64,000 nucleotides of DNA from an uncultured Eubacteriales bacterium (GTDB lineage: Bacteria > Bacillota > Clostridia > Christensenellales > Aristaeellaceae), in NCBI GenBank assembly GCA_900315585.1, contig OMZP01000001.1, forward strand, positions 51,772 through 115,771. Direction: 5' to 3'. Positions within the stretch are counted from its first letter, which is position 1, and each line of letters starts with the position of its first letter. Shown piece after piece: positions 50,304 through 59,828 of this stretch. Under the pieces are notes generated by a model, which saw only the letters and a list, made by a program, of their open reading frames with translations, searched no databases and was not told the DNA's origin. A program made the position numbers and the translations under genes.

Positions 50304-51899
50304 TTATTTCTTTTTCAGCTTTCCCGCGATGGCATACGCGCCCAGCAGCGCCCACACGCAGGCCAGGGCGATGAGCAGGGCTTTGGAGCCGGCGGGCAGG
50401 GGACCGAGGTCGCCGCCGGAGGTCATGCCGCTGCGGCCGGAGGACTGGTTGAGGCGGTAGAGGGAGGCGGTGTCGTCGTAGAGCTTGGCGATGTAGGCGT
50501 CGTCCACGGTCTGCTTGCGGCGCACGGACTTCGTCACGCTCTCGATCAGCGCCCCCGCCGCGTCGCGCAGGCTGGCCGAGCCGTTGAACACGGGGGTGGT
50601 GAAGGTGTTCTGCGTGTTGTCCAGCAGCAGCTGGGCGGCCTGGAGCTTTACCGGATAGTGCAGCGCGTCCCCGGCGTCGCTGTGCAGGTAGTCCTGGTAG
50701 GCGGCGTCGTTCTGGGCCTTGCTGGTCACGGGCACATAGCCCTCGGTTTCGGCGTAGGCGATTTGCACGTCGTTGGTGAGCAGGTACTGGGTGAACAGCC
50801 AGCTGGCCAGCACCTCCTGGGGATCGGCCTTGTTGAACACGCACACGCTGGGGCCCTGGGAGATCATCTGCGGGTGCTCCGGGTCGAACTGGGGCACCAT
50901 GCGCACGGCGGTCTCAAACTGAACCAGGTTCTCCGGGCTGATGTCCAGCAGCGGCGCCTCCGTGCCCATCCAGGTGGCCCCGGCGGTGGAGTCCACCGCG
51001 AAGATGCACTGGCCGGCGTTCAGGAAGTTGGCCGGATAGCTGGAGATCTTGAAGGTGGAGAACGCGCCGGACTTGGCGTGTTTGGCGATCTCTATCAGCT
51101 GTGCCTTGGTGGTGTCGTTCAGGATCAGGATCTCGCCCGCGTCGGTGGAGTAGGGCGCGTCCAGCTGCTTGAGCATCTGGATCATCATGTTGTCGGTGCT
51201 CTTGTAGATGAAGGGGATCATCACCTTCTGGCCGTTCACGGCGAAGACGCCATCGGCGTCCTTCTTCGTGGCCGCCTCGGCCACCTCCCAGACGAAATCC
51301 CAGGTGAGCACCTCCGGCAGCTGGTAGCCCAGGGCCTCGACATAGGTCTTGTTGACGTACAGGGCCTCGGTGGAGCGCATGTAGGGCAGGGCGTAGGTGG
51401 CCCCGGAGAAGGCGCACTCCCCGAGAAACTGGGGGATCAGCTCGTCCCGGGTCGGGCCGTCGAAGCGCACCTCGCTGCCGCCCAGGCCGTACCTTTCGTC
51501 ATCCATCAGCCCGTCCAGGGGCACCACCACGTTGTCGCCGGTGAGGTAGGTGGCGATGTGATCCGGGTAGGTGATGCACACGTTGGGCGTGGTGTTGGTG
51601 GAGATGTTGGTGATCACGTCGTTGTAGATGCGGCCGTAGTCCGTGTACAGCTTCATGCTTACCGTGATGTTGGGGTAGAGAGCCTCGAAGTCGGCGATGG
51701 CCTTCTTGTAGATCTCGGTCTGGGTCTTGTTGGTGTCGTTCTTGGCCCAGAAGGTGATCTCGTAGCTCCTGGAGGTGTCGAACTCCGCCGGCACCTCGAA
51801 GCCCGCGCGGCCCTTGCTGCCGTGGCAGGCGGTGAGGGAGAGGGTGACGAGGAGAAGCACAAGGGCGAGGGCCCAAAGCCGACAACCCCTCCGACCCTT
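50304..51899 (-). CDS. extracellular sugar-binding lipoprotein (family 1), start region disrupted by a repeat
   Basis: A family-1 solute-binding protein of about 530 residues. Lipoprotein signal: basic KGRRGCR, hydrophobic LWALALVLLLVTLSLTA, lipobox Cys. Mature part: SYEITFWAKNDTNKTQTEIYKKAI, ALPYMRSTEALYVNKTYVEA, GQCIFAVDSTAGATWMG. The C-terminus has an extra membrane helix, KALLIALACVWALLGAYAIAG, then KLKKK. No start codon with a ribosome site is found: the basic n-region lies inside a repeat arm, and the only in-frame options are GTG 51860 (no basic residues) and ATG 52160 inside repeats. The coordinate given is where homology-like sequence begins. Last gene of the importer operon. Confidence 0.75.
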   Translation of the reverse strand, partial: KGRRGCRLWALALVLLLVTLSLTACHGSKGRAGFEVPAEFDTSRSYEITFWAKNDTNKTQTEIYKKAIADFEALYPNITVSMKLYTDYGRIYNDVITNISTNTTPNVCITYPDHIATYLTGDNVVVPLDGLMDDERYGLGGSEVRFDGPTRDELIPQFLGECAFSGATYALPYMRSTEALYVNKTYVEALGYQLPEVLTWDFVWEVAEAATKKDADGVFAVNGQKVMIPFIYKSTDNMMIQMLKQLDAPYSTDAGEILILNDTTKAQLIEIAKHAKSGAFSTFKISSYPANFLNAGQCIFAVDSTAGATWMGTEAPLLDISPENLVQFETAVRMVPQFDPEHPQMISQGPSVCVFNKADPQEVLASWLFTQYLLTNDVQIAYAETEGYVPVTSKAQNDAAYQDYLHSDAGDALHYPVKLQAAQLLLDNTQNTFTTPVFNGSASLRDAAGALIESVTKSVRRKQTVDDAYIAKLYDDTASLYRLNQSSGRSGMTSGGDLGPLPAGSKALLIALACVWALLGAYAIAGKLKKK

Positions 51900-52180
51900 C
51901 GGGCCACCTCCCCTTACACAGGGGAGGCGAGGAGAGGCGACCTCATCCGGCCCGACCTTCGGTCGGCCACCTTCCCCAGAAACGCCCCACGCCTGTCGCT
52001 TCGCTCGGTCGTGGGTTTCGGGCCCGCACAGCCGGTGTGCAGGGCCCTCAGCCTCGCTTCGCTTGGCGCTGGGGAAGGCTTTTGGAGAGGCGCTACGGTT
52101 CGACGGATTATCCTGTTCCCTGTTCCCTGTTCCCTGTTCCCTGAATTCCTCATTCCTCATTCCCAATTCCTCATTCTTAT
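51883..52180. repeat. three fused repeat elements at the start of the sugar-binding protein gene
   Basis: ACAACCCCTCCGACCCTTCG and CCTCCCCTTACACAGGGGAG (39345-type arm), then a GCCTTCCCC-family copy with the GCCTGTCGCTTCGCTCGG...GCCTCGCTTCGCTTGGC insert (51960-52085), then inverted heptamers CCCTGTT and ATTCCTC (52108-52180). The block abuts the permease stop on one side and the lipoprotein signal on the other. Confidence 0.85.
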
Positions 52181-52183
52181 GAA

Positions 52184-53053
52184 TCATCCCTTGATTCCCC
52201 CTCTCGAAACGCCGGCCATGACCTTGTTGCGGAAGATCAGGAACAGGACGATCAGCGGCACGGAGATCACGACCACGGCGGCCATCATGGCGGGGATGTT
52301 CTCGCGCCCAAAGCCGTTCTCGCGGATCTCCTGGATGCCGTTGGACACCAGGAAGTAGGCGGGGTCGTCGGTGACCAGGCGGGGCCACACGTAGCTGTTC
52401 CAGCACTCGATGACCTTCAGGATGACGATGGTGATGATGGTGGGCTTGCAAATGGGCATCATCACGCGGGTGAGGTACTTGAAGTCGGTGGTGCCGTCCA
52501 CCTTGGCGGCGTTGTAGAGCTCGTCGGGGATCTGGGCGAAGTTCTCCCTCAGCAGGTAGATGTAGAACACGCTGGTCACCGAGGGCAGGATCAGGCCGGC
52601 GAAGCTGTTGCGCAGGCCCCAGTTGGTGATGGTCTGGAAGTTGGTGATGATCACCAGCTCGTTGGGGATCATCATCAGCGCCAGGAACAGGGAGAACACC
52701 AGGTTCTTGCCCTTGAACTCCAGCCGCGCGAAGGCGAAGGCCGCCGGGACGATCACGGCCATCATCAGCGCCGTGGTGATCACGGTGAAGACGATGGAAT
52801 TGAGGAAGTAGCGGGCCAGGGGCACCTCCGAGAAGGCGCTGACGTAGTTTTGAAGCGTCGGCGTCAGCGTAAAGAAGGTGGGCACGTACTCGGCGTTGTA
52901 GGCGCTGTAGCTCTTGATGGAGGTCAGCAGCATCCAGTAGTAGGGGAACAGCACCATCACAGCCCAGAAGGTGAGCAGGATATAGGTGATGGTCCGAACC
53001 GTGGTTTTGCGGGCGCGGGAGGCGCGCTCGATCCGGTCAAAATCATTCGACAT
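52184..53053 (-). CDS. sugar ABC transporter permease (MalG/UgpE type)
   Basis: The 289-residue protein has six membrane segments and the EAA motif IPDELYNAAKVDGTTDFKYLTRVMMPICKP, the ATPase contact of carbohydrate CUT1 permeases. The ATG at 53053 has GGAGGTG 8 nt upstream. It follows the other permease gene by 12 nt and clearly shares its transcript. Confidence 0.93.
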   Translation of the reverse strand: MSNDFDRIERASRARKTTVRTITYILLTFWAVMVLFPYYWMLLTSIKSYSAYNAEYVPTFFTLTPTLQNYVSAFSEVPLARYFLNSIVFTVITTALMMAVIVPAAFAFARLEFKGKNLVFSLFLALMMIPNELVIITNFQTITNWGLRNSFAGLILPSVTSVFYIYLLRENFAQIPDELYNAAKVDGTTDFKYLTRVMMPICKPTIITIVILKVIECWNSYVWPRLVTDDPAYFLVSNGIQEIRENGFGRENIPAMMAAVVVISVPLIVLFLIFRNKVMAGVSRGGIKG

Positions 53054-53065
53054 GAGGCACACCTC

Positions 53066-53959
53066 CTAGTAATGCACGTTCTTCTTGGAGATCGACAGGT
53101 TGATCAGCGTGATGGTGAACACCACGGCGAAGAGGATGATCGCCGCCGCCGAGGCGTAGGACGGATAGCCGCCGGAATCGCCGTAGAGCATGTCGTAGAC
53201 GTAGCCCACGATGGTGTTCATTTCCGCGGCGTTCAGGTTCGTGCCGAACAGGGCCACCGCGTCGCTGTAGGCCTTGAAGGCCCCGATGAAGCCGGTGATG
53301 ACCAGATAGAAGATCATCGGGCTGATCATCGGCAGGGTGATCTTCCGGAAGATGCGGAAGGAGGAGGTGCCGTCCACCTTGGCGGCGTTGTAGTAATCCT
53401 GGTTCACGCTGGCCAGGGCGCTGGTGAGGATCAGCACCTTGAAGGGCATGACCACCCAGACGGTGTAGAAGCACAGCACGAACATCTTCGCCCAGTAGGG
53501 GCCGTCGATGAAGTCGATGGGGCCCTTGCCGAACCAGGCCAGGATCAAGTTGGCCAGGCCGTCGGTATAGGCGGTTTTTTTAAACAGGATCATGAACACC
53601 AGGCCCACCGCCAGCGTGTTGGTCACGTAGGGCAGGAAGTAGACCGTCTGGTAGAGCTTCTTCACCGCCGTGATGCTGTTCAGGCCCACGGAGATGAGCA
53701 GGGCGATGATGGTGCTCAGCGGCACCGTGATGATCACCAGGATGAAGGTGTTCTTCAGGGCCTGGAGGAAGTAGGGGTCGTGGAGCACGTAGGAGTAGTT
53801 GTAAAGGCCCACGCCGAAGAAGGTCTGGCTGGCGGAGTTGTAACCCTCCTCGAAGGAATACACGAACACGTCCACCAGCGGGTAGACCATGAAGAATCCC
53901 AGGAACAGGATCGCGGGCAGCAGGTAGAGCCAGCCCTTCAGATTGTTTTCCTTGCTCAT
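53066..53959 (-). CDS. sugar ABC transporter permease (MalF/UgpA type)
   Basis: The 297-residue protein has six membrane segments and EAA loop VNQDYYNAAKVDGTSSFRIFRKITLPMISP. It lacks the large periplasmic P2 loop of E. coli MalF, as usual in Gram-positives. It pairs with the downstream permease. The start lies 1 nt after the stop of the ATPase gene (stop at 53961), so translation is coupled. Confidence 0.93.
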   Translation of the reverse strand: MSKENNLKGWLYLLPAILFLGFFMVYPLVDVFVYSFEEGYNSASQTFFGVGLYNYSYVLHDPYFLQALKNTFILVIITVPLSTIIALLISVGLNSITAVKKLYQTVYFLPYVTNTLAVGLVFMILFKKTAYTDGLANLILAWFGKGPIDFIDGPYWAKMFVLCFYTVWVVMPFKVLILTSALASVNQDYYNAAKVDGTSSFRIFRKITLPMISPMIFYLVITGFIGAFKAYSDAVALFGTNLNAAEMNTIVGYVYDMLYGDSGGYPSYASAAAIILFAVVFTITLINLSISKKNVHY

Positions 53960-53960
53960 A

Positions 53961-55061
<1,101 letters not shown>

Positions 55062-55105
55062 GACGCTCATCCTCCGTCGGTTCGGTTGGGGAGTTGTACG
55101 GATGT

Positions 55106-55111
55106 ATTATA
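55106..55111 (-). promoter_or_regulatory. -10 box of the sugar ABC operon
   Basis: Minus-strand TATAAT about 45 nt before the ATG; no good -35 (TAGCCT at the right distance). Confidence 0.45.
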
Positions 55112-55179
55112 GCATAGATTGCGGGCGGAGGCTACCATTATTTGCAGGGGCCGGGGGCTGGGAAATGGAGAGGGGAGAA

Positions 55180-55243
55180 TTCAGGGAACAGGGAACAGGG
55201 AACAGGGAACAGGGAACAGGGAACAGGGAACAGGGAACAGGAT
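55180..55243. repeat. AGGGAAC heptamer tandem repeat
   Basis: At least seven uninterrupted 7-nt GGGAACA units, the longest and most homogeneous heptamer run in the window. No inverted partner. Confidence 0.9.
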
Positions 55244-55269
55244 GAGCCGACGGGCTATGACGCTTTCCC

Positions 55270-55472
55270 CAGAGCCTTCCCCTTGAGGGGAAGGTGGTTG
55301 AGCAAAGCGAAACCGGATGAGGTGGCCCCGTGGGCTTCGATCGTCTGTTTCAATAAATGATCGTAACGCTGCGGGACCACCTCATCAGTCAGCCTACGGC
55401 TGCCAGCTTCCCCTCAAGGGGAAGCCTTTTGGAAAACCGCGCACCTTGCCTTCCCCATGGGGGAAGGCTTTC
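55270..55472. repeat. GCCTTCCCC/GGGGAAGCC palindromic repeats
   Basis: AGCCTTCCCCTTGAGGGGAA ... TTCCCCTCAAGGGGAAGCC with GGATGAGGTGG / CCACCTCATCAG arms, then a short separate CCTTCCCCATGGGGGAAGGC (55446-55467). Together with the heptamers it fills the 535-nt divergent gap. Confidence 0.85.
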
Positions 55473-55530
55473 TTATTCGCAAATATAACCGTAAATTTGC
55501 AATGAAGCGTCGCGGAGGGAAAGGCAGGCA

Positions 55531-55539
55531 TGATATAAT
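55531..55539 (+). promoter_or_regulatory. extended -10 promoter of the nucleoside transporter operon
   Basis: TGATATAAT (TG-n-TATAAT) about 60 nt before the ATG at 55598. The -35 is weak. Confidence 0.65.
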
Positions 55540-55597
55540 TATACTATGGTACCTATCGCCTGATGATCGGCAATTTGACGATACAACGGAGGTTGCT

Positions 55598-57130
55598 ATG
55601 AAGGACGCGAACGCCATCGAGCTAAGGAACATCTCCAAGCGGTTCGGCAAGGTGATCGCCAACGACCGGATCAACCTGTCCGTGCGGGACGGGGAGATTC
55701 TGGCGATACTGGGGGAGAACGGCAGCGGCAAGACCACGCTGATGAACATGATCTCCGGCATCTACTATCCGGACGAGGGCCAGATCTTCGTCCACGGCGA
55801 GGAGGTCACGATCCGCTCGCCCAAGGACGCCTTCCCGCTGGGCATCGGCATGATCCATCAGCATTTTAAATTGGTGGACGTGCTCACCGCGGCGGAGAAC
55901 ATCGTGCTGGGCCTGTCCGGGCCCACGAAGCTGGACATCACCGCTGTGGCCACCCGCATCAGCAAGCTGGCCCACAAGTACGGCTTCGACATCGACCCCT
56001 TCAAGAAGATCTATGAGATGAGCGTGTCGGAGAAGCAGACGGTGGAGATCGTGAAGATGCTCTATCGCGGCGCGAACATCCTGATCCTGGACGAGCCTAC
56101 CGCCGTGCTGACGCCCCAGGAGACCGACGCGCTGTTCAACGTGCTTCGGAACATGCGCGACGCCGGGAACGCCATCATCATCATCACCCACAAGCTGAAC
56201 GAGGTGCTGGCCCTGTCGGACCGCGTGGCCGTGCTGCACAAGGGCAAGTACATCGGCACCGTCGAGACGAAGGACGCCACCGTGGAGAGCCTCACCGAGA
56301 TGATGGTGGGCAGCAAGGTGACGCTGGACATCGACCGGCCCGACCCGGAGAACCCGGTGCTGCGGCTGAAGGTGAAGGACGTGACCTGCGTGAACCCGGA
56401 GGGCGTCATCACCCTGAACCACGCCTCCTTCACCGCCTACGGCGGCGAGATCCTGGGCATCGCGGGCGTGGCCGGCAGCGGCCAGAAGGAGCTGCTGGAG
56501 TCCATCGCGGGCCTGACGCCCAAGGAGTCCGGCGAGATCGAATACTATCCGCCGGACACAGAGATGATGGACATTACCAAGCTCTCCGCCGTGGAGATCA
56601 GCCGCCTGGGCATCAAGCTGTCCTTCGTGCCGGAGGACCGGCTGGGCATGGGACTGGTGGGCGCGATGGACATGGTGGACAACATGATGATCCGCAGCTA
56701 CAAGAAGGGCGGCTTCTTCTGGGCCGACCGACGCGCGCCCAAGACCCTGGCCGAGCACATCATCGGCACGCTGGAGATCGTCACCCCCGGCGTTGAGACC
56801 CCGGTGGGCAAGCTCTCCGGCGGCAACGTGCAGAAGGTGCTGGTGGGGCGCGAGATCGCCTCCGCGCCCACGGTGCTGATGGTGGCCTATCCGGTGCGCG
56901 GGCTGGATATCAACTCCGCCTACACCATCTATTCGCTGCTGAACGTGCAGAAGATGCGCGGCGTGGCGGTGCTGTGCGTGGGCGAGGACCTGGACGTGCT
57001 GCTGGCGCTGTGCGACCGCATCCTGGTGCTCTGCGACGGCAAGGTGACGGGCATCGTGGACGCGAGGACCGCCACGAAAGAGGAGATCGGCCTGTTGATG
57101 ACCCATTCCGGAAAGGAGGGCGCGCGCTGA
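55598..57130 (+). CDS. nucleoside ABC transporter ATP-binding protein (NupO/YufO-like, double ABC)
   Basis: The 510-residue protein has two fused ABC domains. Domain 1: Walker A LGENGSGKTTLMN, signature-like MSVSEKQTVEIVKM, Walker B ILILDEPTAVLTPQE. Domain 2: P-loop replaced by GVAGSGQKELLESI, signature KLSGGNVQKVLVGREI, and Walker B VLMVAYPVRGLD lacking the catalytic Glu, so only one composite site is likely active, as usual in this family. It energises the two following permeases for purine nucleoside uptake. ACGGAGG lies 5 nt before the ATG. Confidence 0.93.
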   Translation: MKDANAIELRNISKRFGKVIANDRINLSVRDGEILAILGENGSGKTTLMNMISGIYYPDEGQIFVHGEEVTIRSPKDAFPLGIGMIHQHFKLVDVLTAAENIVLGLSGPTKLDITAVATRISKLAHKYGFDIDPFKKIYEMSVSEKQTVEIVKMLYRGANILILDEPTAVLTPQETDALFNVLRNMRDAGNAIIIITHKLNEVLALSDRVAVLHKGKYIGTVETKDATVESLTEMMVGSKVTLDIDRPDPENPVLRLKVKDVTCVNPEGVITLNHASFTAYGGEILGIAGVAGSGQKELLESIAGLTPKESGEIEYYPPDTEMMDITKLSAVEISRLGIKLSFVPEDRLGMGLVGAMDMVDNMMIRSYKKGGFFWADRRAPKTLAEHIIGTLEIVTPGVETPVGKLSGGNVQKVLVGREIASAPTVLMVAYPVRGLDINSAYTIYSLLNVQKMRGVAVLCVGEDLDVLLALCDRILVLCDGKVTGIVDARTATKEEIGLLMTHSGKEGAR

Positions 57131-58236
57131 TGGCAAGGAACATTCACGGCGTGCACGAGCCGCTGGTGCACATCTCCAAGCGGGAGGAGTGCGGCTTTTT
57201 CCGGGCCTGCCTGGTGCGCCTGGCGGCCATCGCCCTGGCCCTGGTGGTCTGCGGCGTGGTGATCGTGGCGCTGACGGGCCTGAACCCGGTGGAGGTTTAC
57301 GTCGGGGTGATCGACGGCGCGGTGGGCTCCGGCCGCCGCCTCTGGGTGACCATCCGCGACACGCTGTCGCTGCTGCTGGTGGCCGTGGCGCTGACCCCCG
57401 CGTTCAAGATGCGCTTCTGGAACGTGGGCGGCGAGGGCCAGGTGCTGATCGGCGCGACGGCCACCGCCGCGGTGATGATCAACTTCGCGGGCAAGCTGCC
57501 CGCGCCGGTGCTGTTCGCCGCGATGATCGGCGCGGCTGTGCTGGCGGGCATGGTGTGGGGCGTGATCCCGGCGCTGTTCAAGGCCGGGTGGAACACCAAC
57601 GAGACGCTGTTCACATTGATGATGAACTACGTGGCCACCCAGCTCGTGGCCTTCTGCGTGGTGTACTGGGAGAATCCCGCGGGCTCCAACAGCGTGGGCA
57701 TCATCAACGCCAAGGACAAGGCCGGGTGGCTGCCGGAGCTGTTCGGGCTGACCTACGGCTGGAACCTGGTGATCGTGCTGGTGATCACCGCGTTCATGTA
57801 TGTCTACCTGCGCTATTCCAAGCAGGGCTATGAGATCGCCTATGTGGGCCAGAGCGTGAACACCGCCCGCTACGCCGGCATCAGCGTGAAGAAGGTCATC
57901 ATCCGCACCATGGCCATCTCCGGCGCGCTCTGCGGATTGACCGGCTTCATACTGGTCAGCGGCTCCGGGCACACCGTGTCCACCACGCTGGCGGGCGGCC
58001 GGGGCTTCACGGCCATCATCGTGGCCTGGCTCTCCAAGTTGAATACGTTCACGATGGTGATGGTGTCGTTCCTGCTGACCTTCATGGCCAAGGGCGCGAT
58101 CCAGATCGCCAGCCAGTTCAGCCTGAACGAGAACGCCAGCGAGATCATCACCGGCATCATACTGTTCTTCGTGCTGGGCTGTGAGTTCTTTATCAACTAC
58201 CGGGTGGAGTTCCGCCACCGCCGGAAGGAGGACTGA
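57130..58236 (+). CDS. nucleoside ABC transporter permease (NupP/YufP-like)
   Basis: The 368-residue protein has about nine to ten membrane segments. MRFWNVGGEGQVLIGATATA and GWNTNETLFTLMMNYVATQL are signatures of BMP-type permeases. The start ATG overlaps the TGA of the ATPase gene by one base, showing coupled translation. It forms a heterodimer with the next gene's product. Confidence 0.92.
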   Translation: MARNIHGVHEPLVHISKREECGFFRACLVRLAAIALALVVCGVVIVALTGLNPVEVYVGVIDGAVGSGRRLWVTIRDTLSLLLVAVALTPAFKMRFWNVGGEGQVLIGATATAAVMINFAGKLPAPVLFAAMIGAAVLAGMVWGVIPALFKAGWNTNETLFTLMMNYVATQLVAFCVVYWENPAGSNSVGIINAKDKAGWLPELFGLTYGWNLVIVLVITAFMYVYLRYSKQGYEIAYVGQSVNTARYAGISVKKVIIRTMAISGALCGLTGFILVSGSGHTVSTTLAGGRGFTAIIVAWLSKLNTFTMVMVSFLLTFMAKGAIQIASQFSLNENASEIITGIILFFVLGCEFFINYRVEFRHRRKED

Positions 58237-58239
58237 GCC

Positions 58240-59220
58240 ATGGGCGTGATCACGATCTTCATTCAAAAGGCCATCGGCCAGGGCGTCTGCATACTCTTCG
58301 GCGCGGACGGCGAGATTTTGACGGAAAAATCCGGCAATTTGAACCTGGGCGTTCCGGGCATGATGTACCTGGGCGGCATCGCGGGCCTGGCGGCGGCGTT
58401 CATGTATGAGCGGGCCGTGGAGACCCCCAACGCCTTCGTGGGCTTCTTCCTGGCCCTGCTGGCGGCGCTGGTCGCGGGCGGCCTGGGCGGGCTGATCTAC
58501 AGCGTGCTCACCATCACCCTTAGGGCCAACCAGAACGTGTCCGGTCTGGCGTTGACCACCTTCGGCATGGGCGTGGGCAACTTCTTCGGCGGTTCGCTGG
58601 CGAAGCTGTCCGGCGGCGTGGGCCAGATCTCCACGGCGGCCACCGCCAGCGCCTTCCGGCTGAAGCTGCCGCTGCTCAGCGACATCCCCGTGCTGGGCGA
58701 CATACTGTTCAGCTACGGCATCCTGACCTACCTGGCTGTGGTGCTGTCCATCGTGCTCAGCTGGTATCTGAACCGAACCCGCCAGGGCCTGTGCCTGCGG
58801 GCCGTGGGCGAAAGTCCCGCCACCGCCGATGCGGCGGGCATCAACGTGCAGCTGTACAAGTACATGGCCACCGTCATCGGCGGCGCCATCGCGGGCCTGG
58901 GCGGACTGTACTTCGTGATGGAGTACACCGGCGGCACCTGGACCAACAACGGCTTCGGCGACCGCGGCTGGCTGGCCGTGGCGCTGGTCATCTTCGCCCG
59001 CTGGCGCCCGATGAACGCCGTGTGGGGCTCGCTGCTGTTCGGCGCGCTGTACATCCTCTACCTGTACATCCCCGGCCTGGGCCGCGCCACCCAGGAGATC
59101 TTCAAGATGCTGCCCTACGTGGTCACCATCATCGTGCTGATCCTCACGTCCCTGCGCAAGAAGAAGGAGGACCAGCCCCCGGAGAGCCTGGGACTGCACT
59201 ATTTCCGGGAGGAAAGATAA
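58240..59220 (+). CDS. nucleoside ABC transporter permease (NupQ/YufQ-like)
   Basis: The 326-residue protein has about eight membrane segments. LTEKSGNLNLGVPGMMYLGG is the hallmark of the second permease of this transporter family, with LCLRAVGESPATADAAGINV further on. It starts 4 nt after the preceding stop. The operon encodes no binding protein; the BMP protein at 33557-34711 is the likely partner. Confidence 0.92.
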   Translation: MGVITIFIQKAIGQGVCILFGADGEILTEKSGNLNLGVPGMMYLGGIAGLAAAFMYERAVETPNAFVGFFLALLAALVAGGLGGLIYSVLTITLRANQNVSGLALTTFGMGVGNFFGGSLAKLSGGVGQISTAATASAFRLKLPLLSDIPVLGDILFSYGILTYLAVVLSIVLSWYLNRTRQGLCLRAVGESPATADAAGINVQLYKYMATVIGGAIAGLGGLYFVMEYTGGTWTNNGFGDRGWLAVALVIFARWRPMNAVWGSLLFGALYILYLYIPGLGRATQEIFKMLPYVVTIIVLILTSLRKKKEDQPPESLGLHYFREER

Positions 59221-59224
59221 AGCA

Positions 59225-59372
59225 TATCAGGGCTGCAATGCGGCAGGAAAAGCATTGTACAGATTCTTCGACTCCGCTCCGCTTTCAGCGTCGCTCCGCT
59301 CAGAATGACCGGGATTTGCCCGGTTTGTCATCCTGAGCGCAGCGCCAGCGGAGCCGAAGGATCTGTACATTT
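59225..59372. repeat. AGATTCTTCGAC/GAAGGATCT palindromic repeat
   Basis: TGTACAGATTCTTCGACTCC ... GCGGAGCCGAAGGATCTGTAC around CTCAGAATGACC and TGTCATCCTGAGCG; a diverged member of the AGATCCTTCGC family. Confidence 0.8.
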
Positions 59373-59433
59373 TCTTTTGGAACGACCTGTGATAAATCCG
59401 CTCAGACCCCTTCCATTTTCTGTTAAACTGGTG

Positions 59434-59439
59434 TATAAT
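59434..59439 (+). promoter_or_regulatory. -10 box of the rubredoxin gene
   Basis: TATAAT preceded by GTG, 33 nt before the ATG; -35 poor. Confidence 0.5.
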
Positions 59440-59471
59440 ATCTTTACATTCTGAATGAGGAGGTTATCATC

Positions 59472-59630
59472 ATGGCGAAGTATGTATGCGACGCTTGCGG
59501 TTGGGAGTACGACGAGGAGCTGGGCAGCCCCGAGAACGGCATCGCCCCCGGCACCAAGTTTGCCGACCTGCCCGACGATTTCGAGTGCCCGCTCTGCGGC
59601 GTGGGCAAGGACATGTTCTCCGAGGCATAA
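59472..59630 (+). CDS. rubredoxin
   Basis: A 52-residue electron carrier with one iron bound by four cysteines, CDACG (Cys6, Cys9) and CPLCG. The core [15 protein letters not shown] is typical. It would pass electrons in the cytoplasm, for example to oxygen- or peroxide-detoxifying enzymes of anaerobes; no such partner gene is adjacent. GGAGG lies 8 nt before the ATG. The stop codon forms the left edge of an inverted-repeat element. Confidence 0.95.
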   Translation: MAKYVCDACGWEYDEELGSPENGIAPGTKFADLPDDFECPLCGVGKDMFSEA

Positions 59631-59747
59631 TACTAAATTCCATCTAATCCATGCACATCTGCGTGCGTCTTTTCCGCCCTGGCTGTGCTTCGCTTCAGTC
59701 AACGATGCGCTGCATCGCCTCCCTCTGTTTTAGAAGGAATTTAGTAT
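59630..59747. repeat. 118-bp MITE-like element with 18-bp terminal inverted repeats
   Basis: Left end ATACTAAATTCCATCTAA; right end TTAGAAGGAATTTAGTAT: 17 of 18 positions pair. The interior has no coding capacity. It abuts the rubredoxin stop and may also serve as its terminator. Confidence 0.65.
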
Positions 59748-59758
59748 AACAGGAGCAT

Positions 59759-59793
59759 AAAAAGCCTTCCCATTGAGGGGAAGCCTTTCAGGA
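59759..59793. repeat. short GCCTTCCC/GGGGAAGCC hairpin
   Basis: AAAAGCCTTCCCATTGAGGG followed by GAAGCCTTTC: a minimal half-element of the GCCTTCCCC family lacking the long interior. It is followed by GGCGGCGACC...GGTCGCCGCCGCC (59799-59824), a likely terminator of the minus-strand methyltransferase. Confidence 0.65.
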
Positions 59794-59828
59794 GTGACGG
59801 CGGCGACCGAAAGGTCGCCGCCGCCGTT

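Noticed and set aside
55180..55243. Telomere-like or CRISPR-like reading of the AGGGAAC run
   Set aside because: Period is 7 nt with no spacers, and the run is internal; a minisatellite is the simpler reading.
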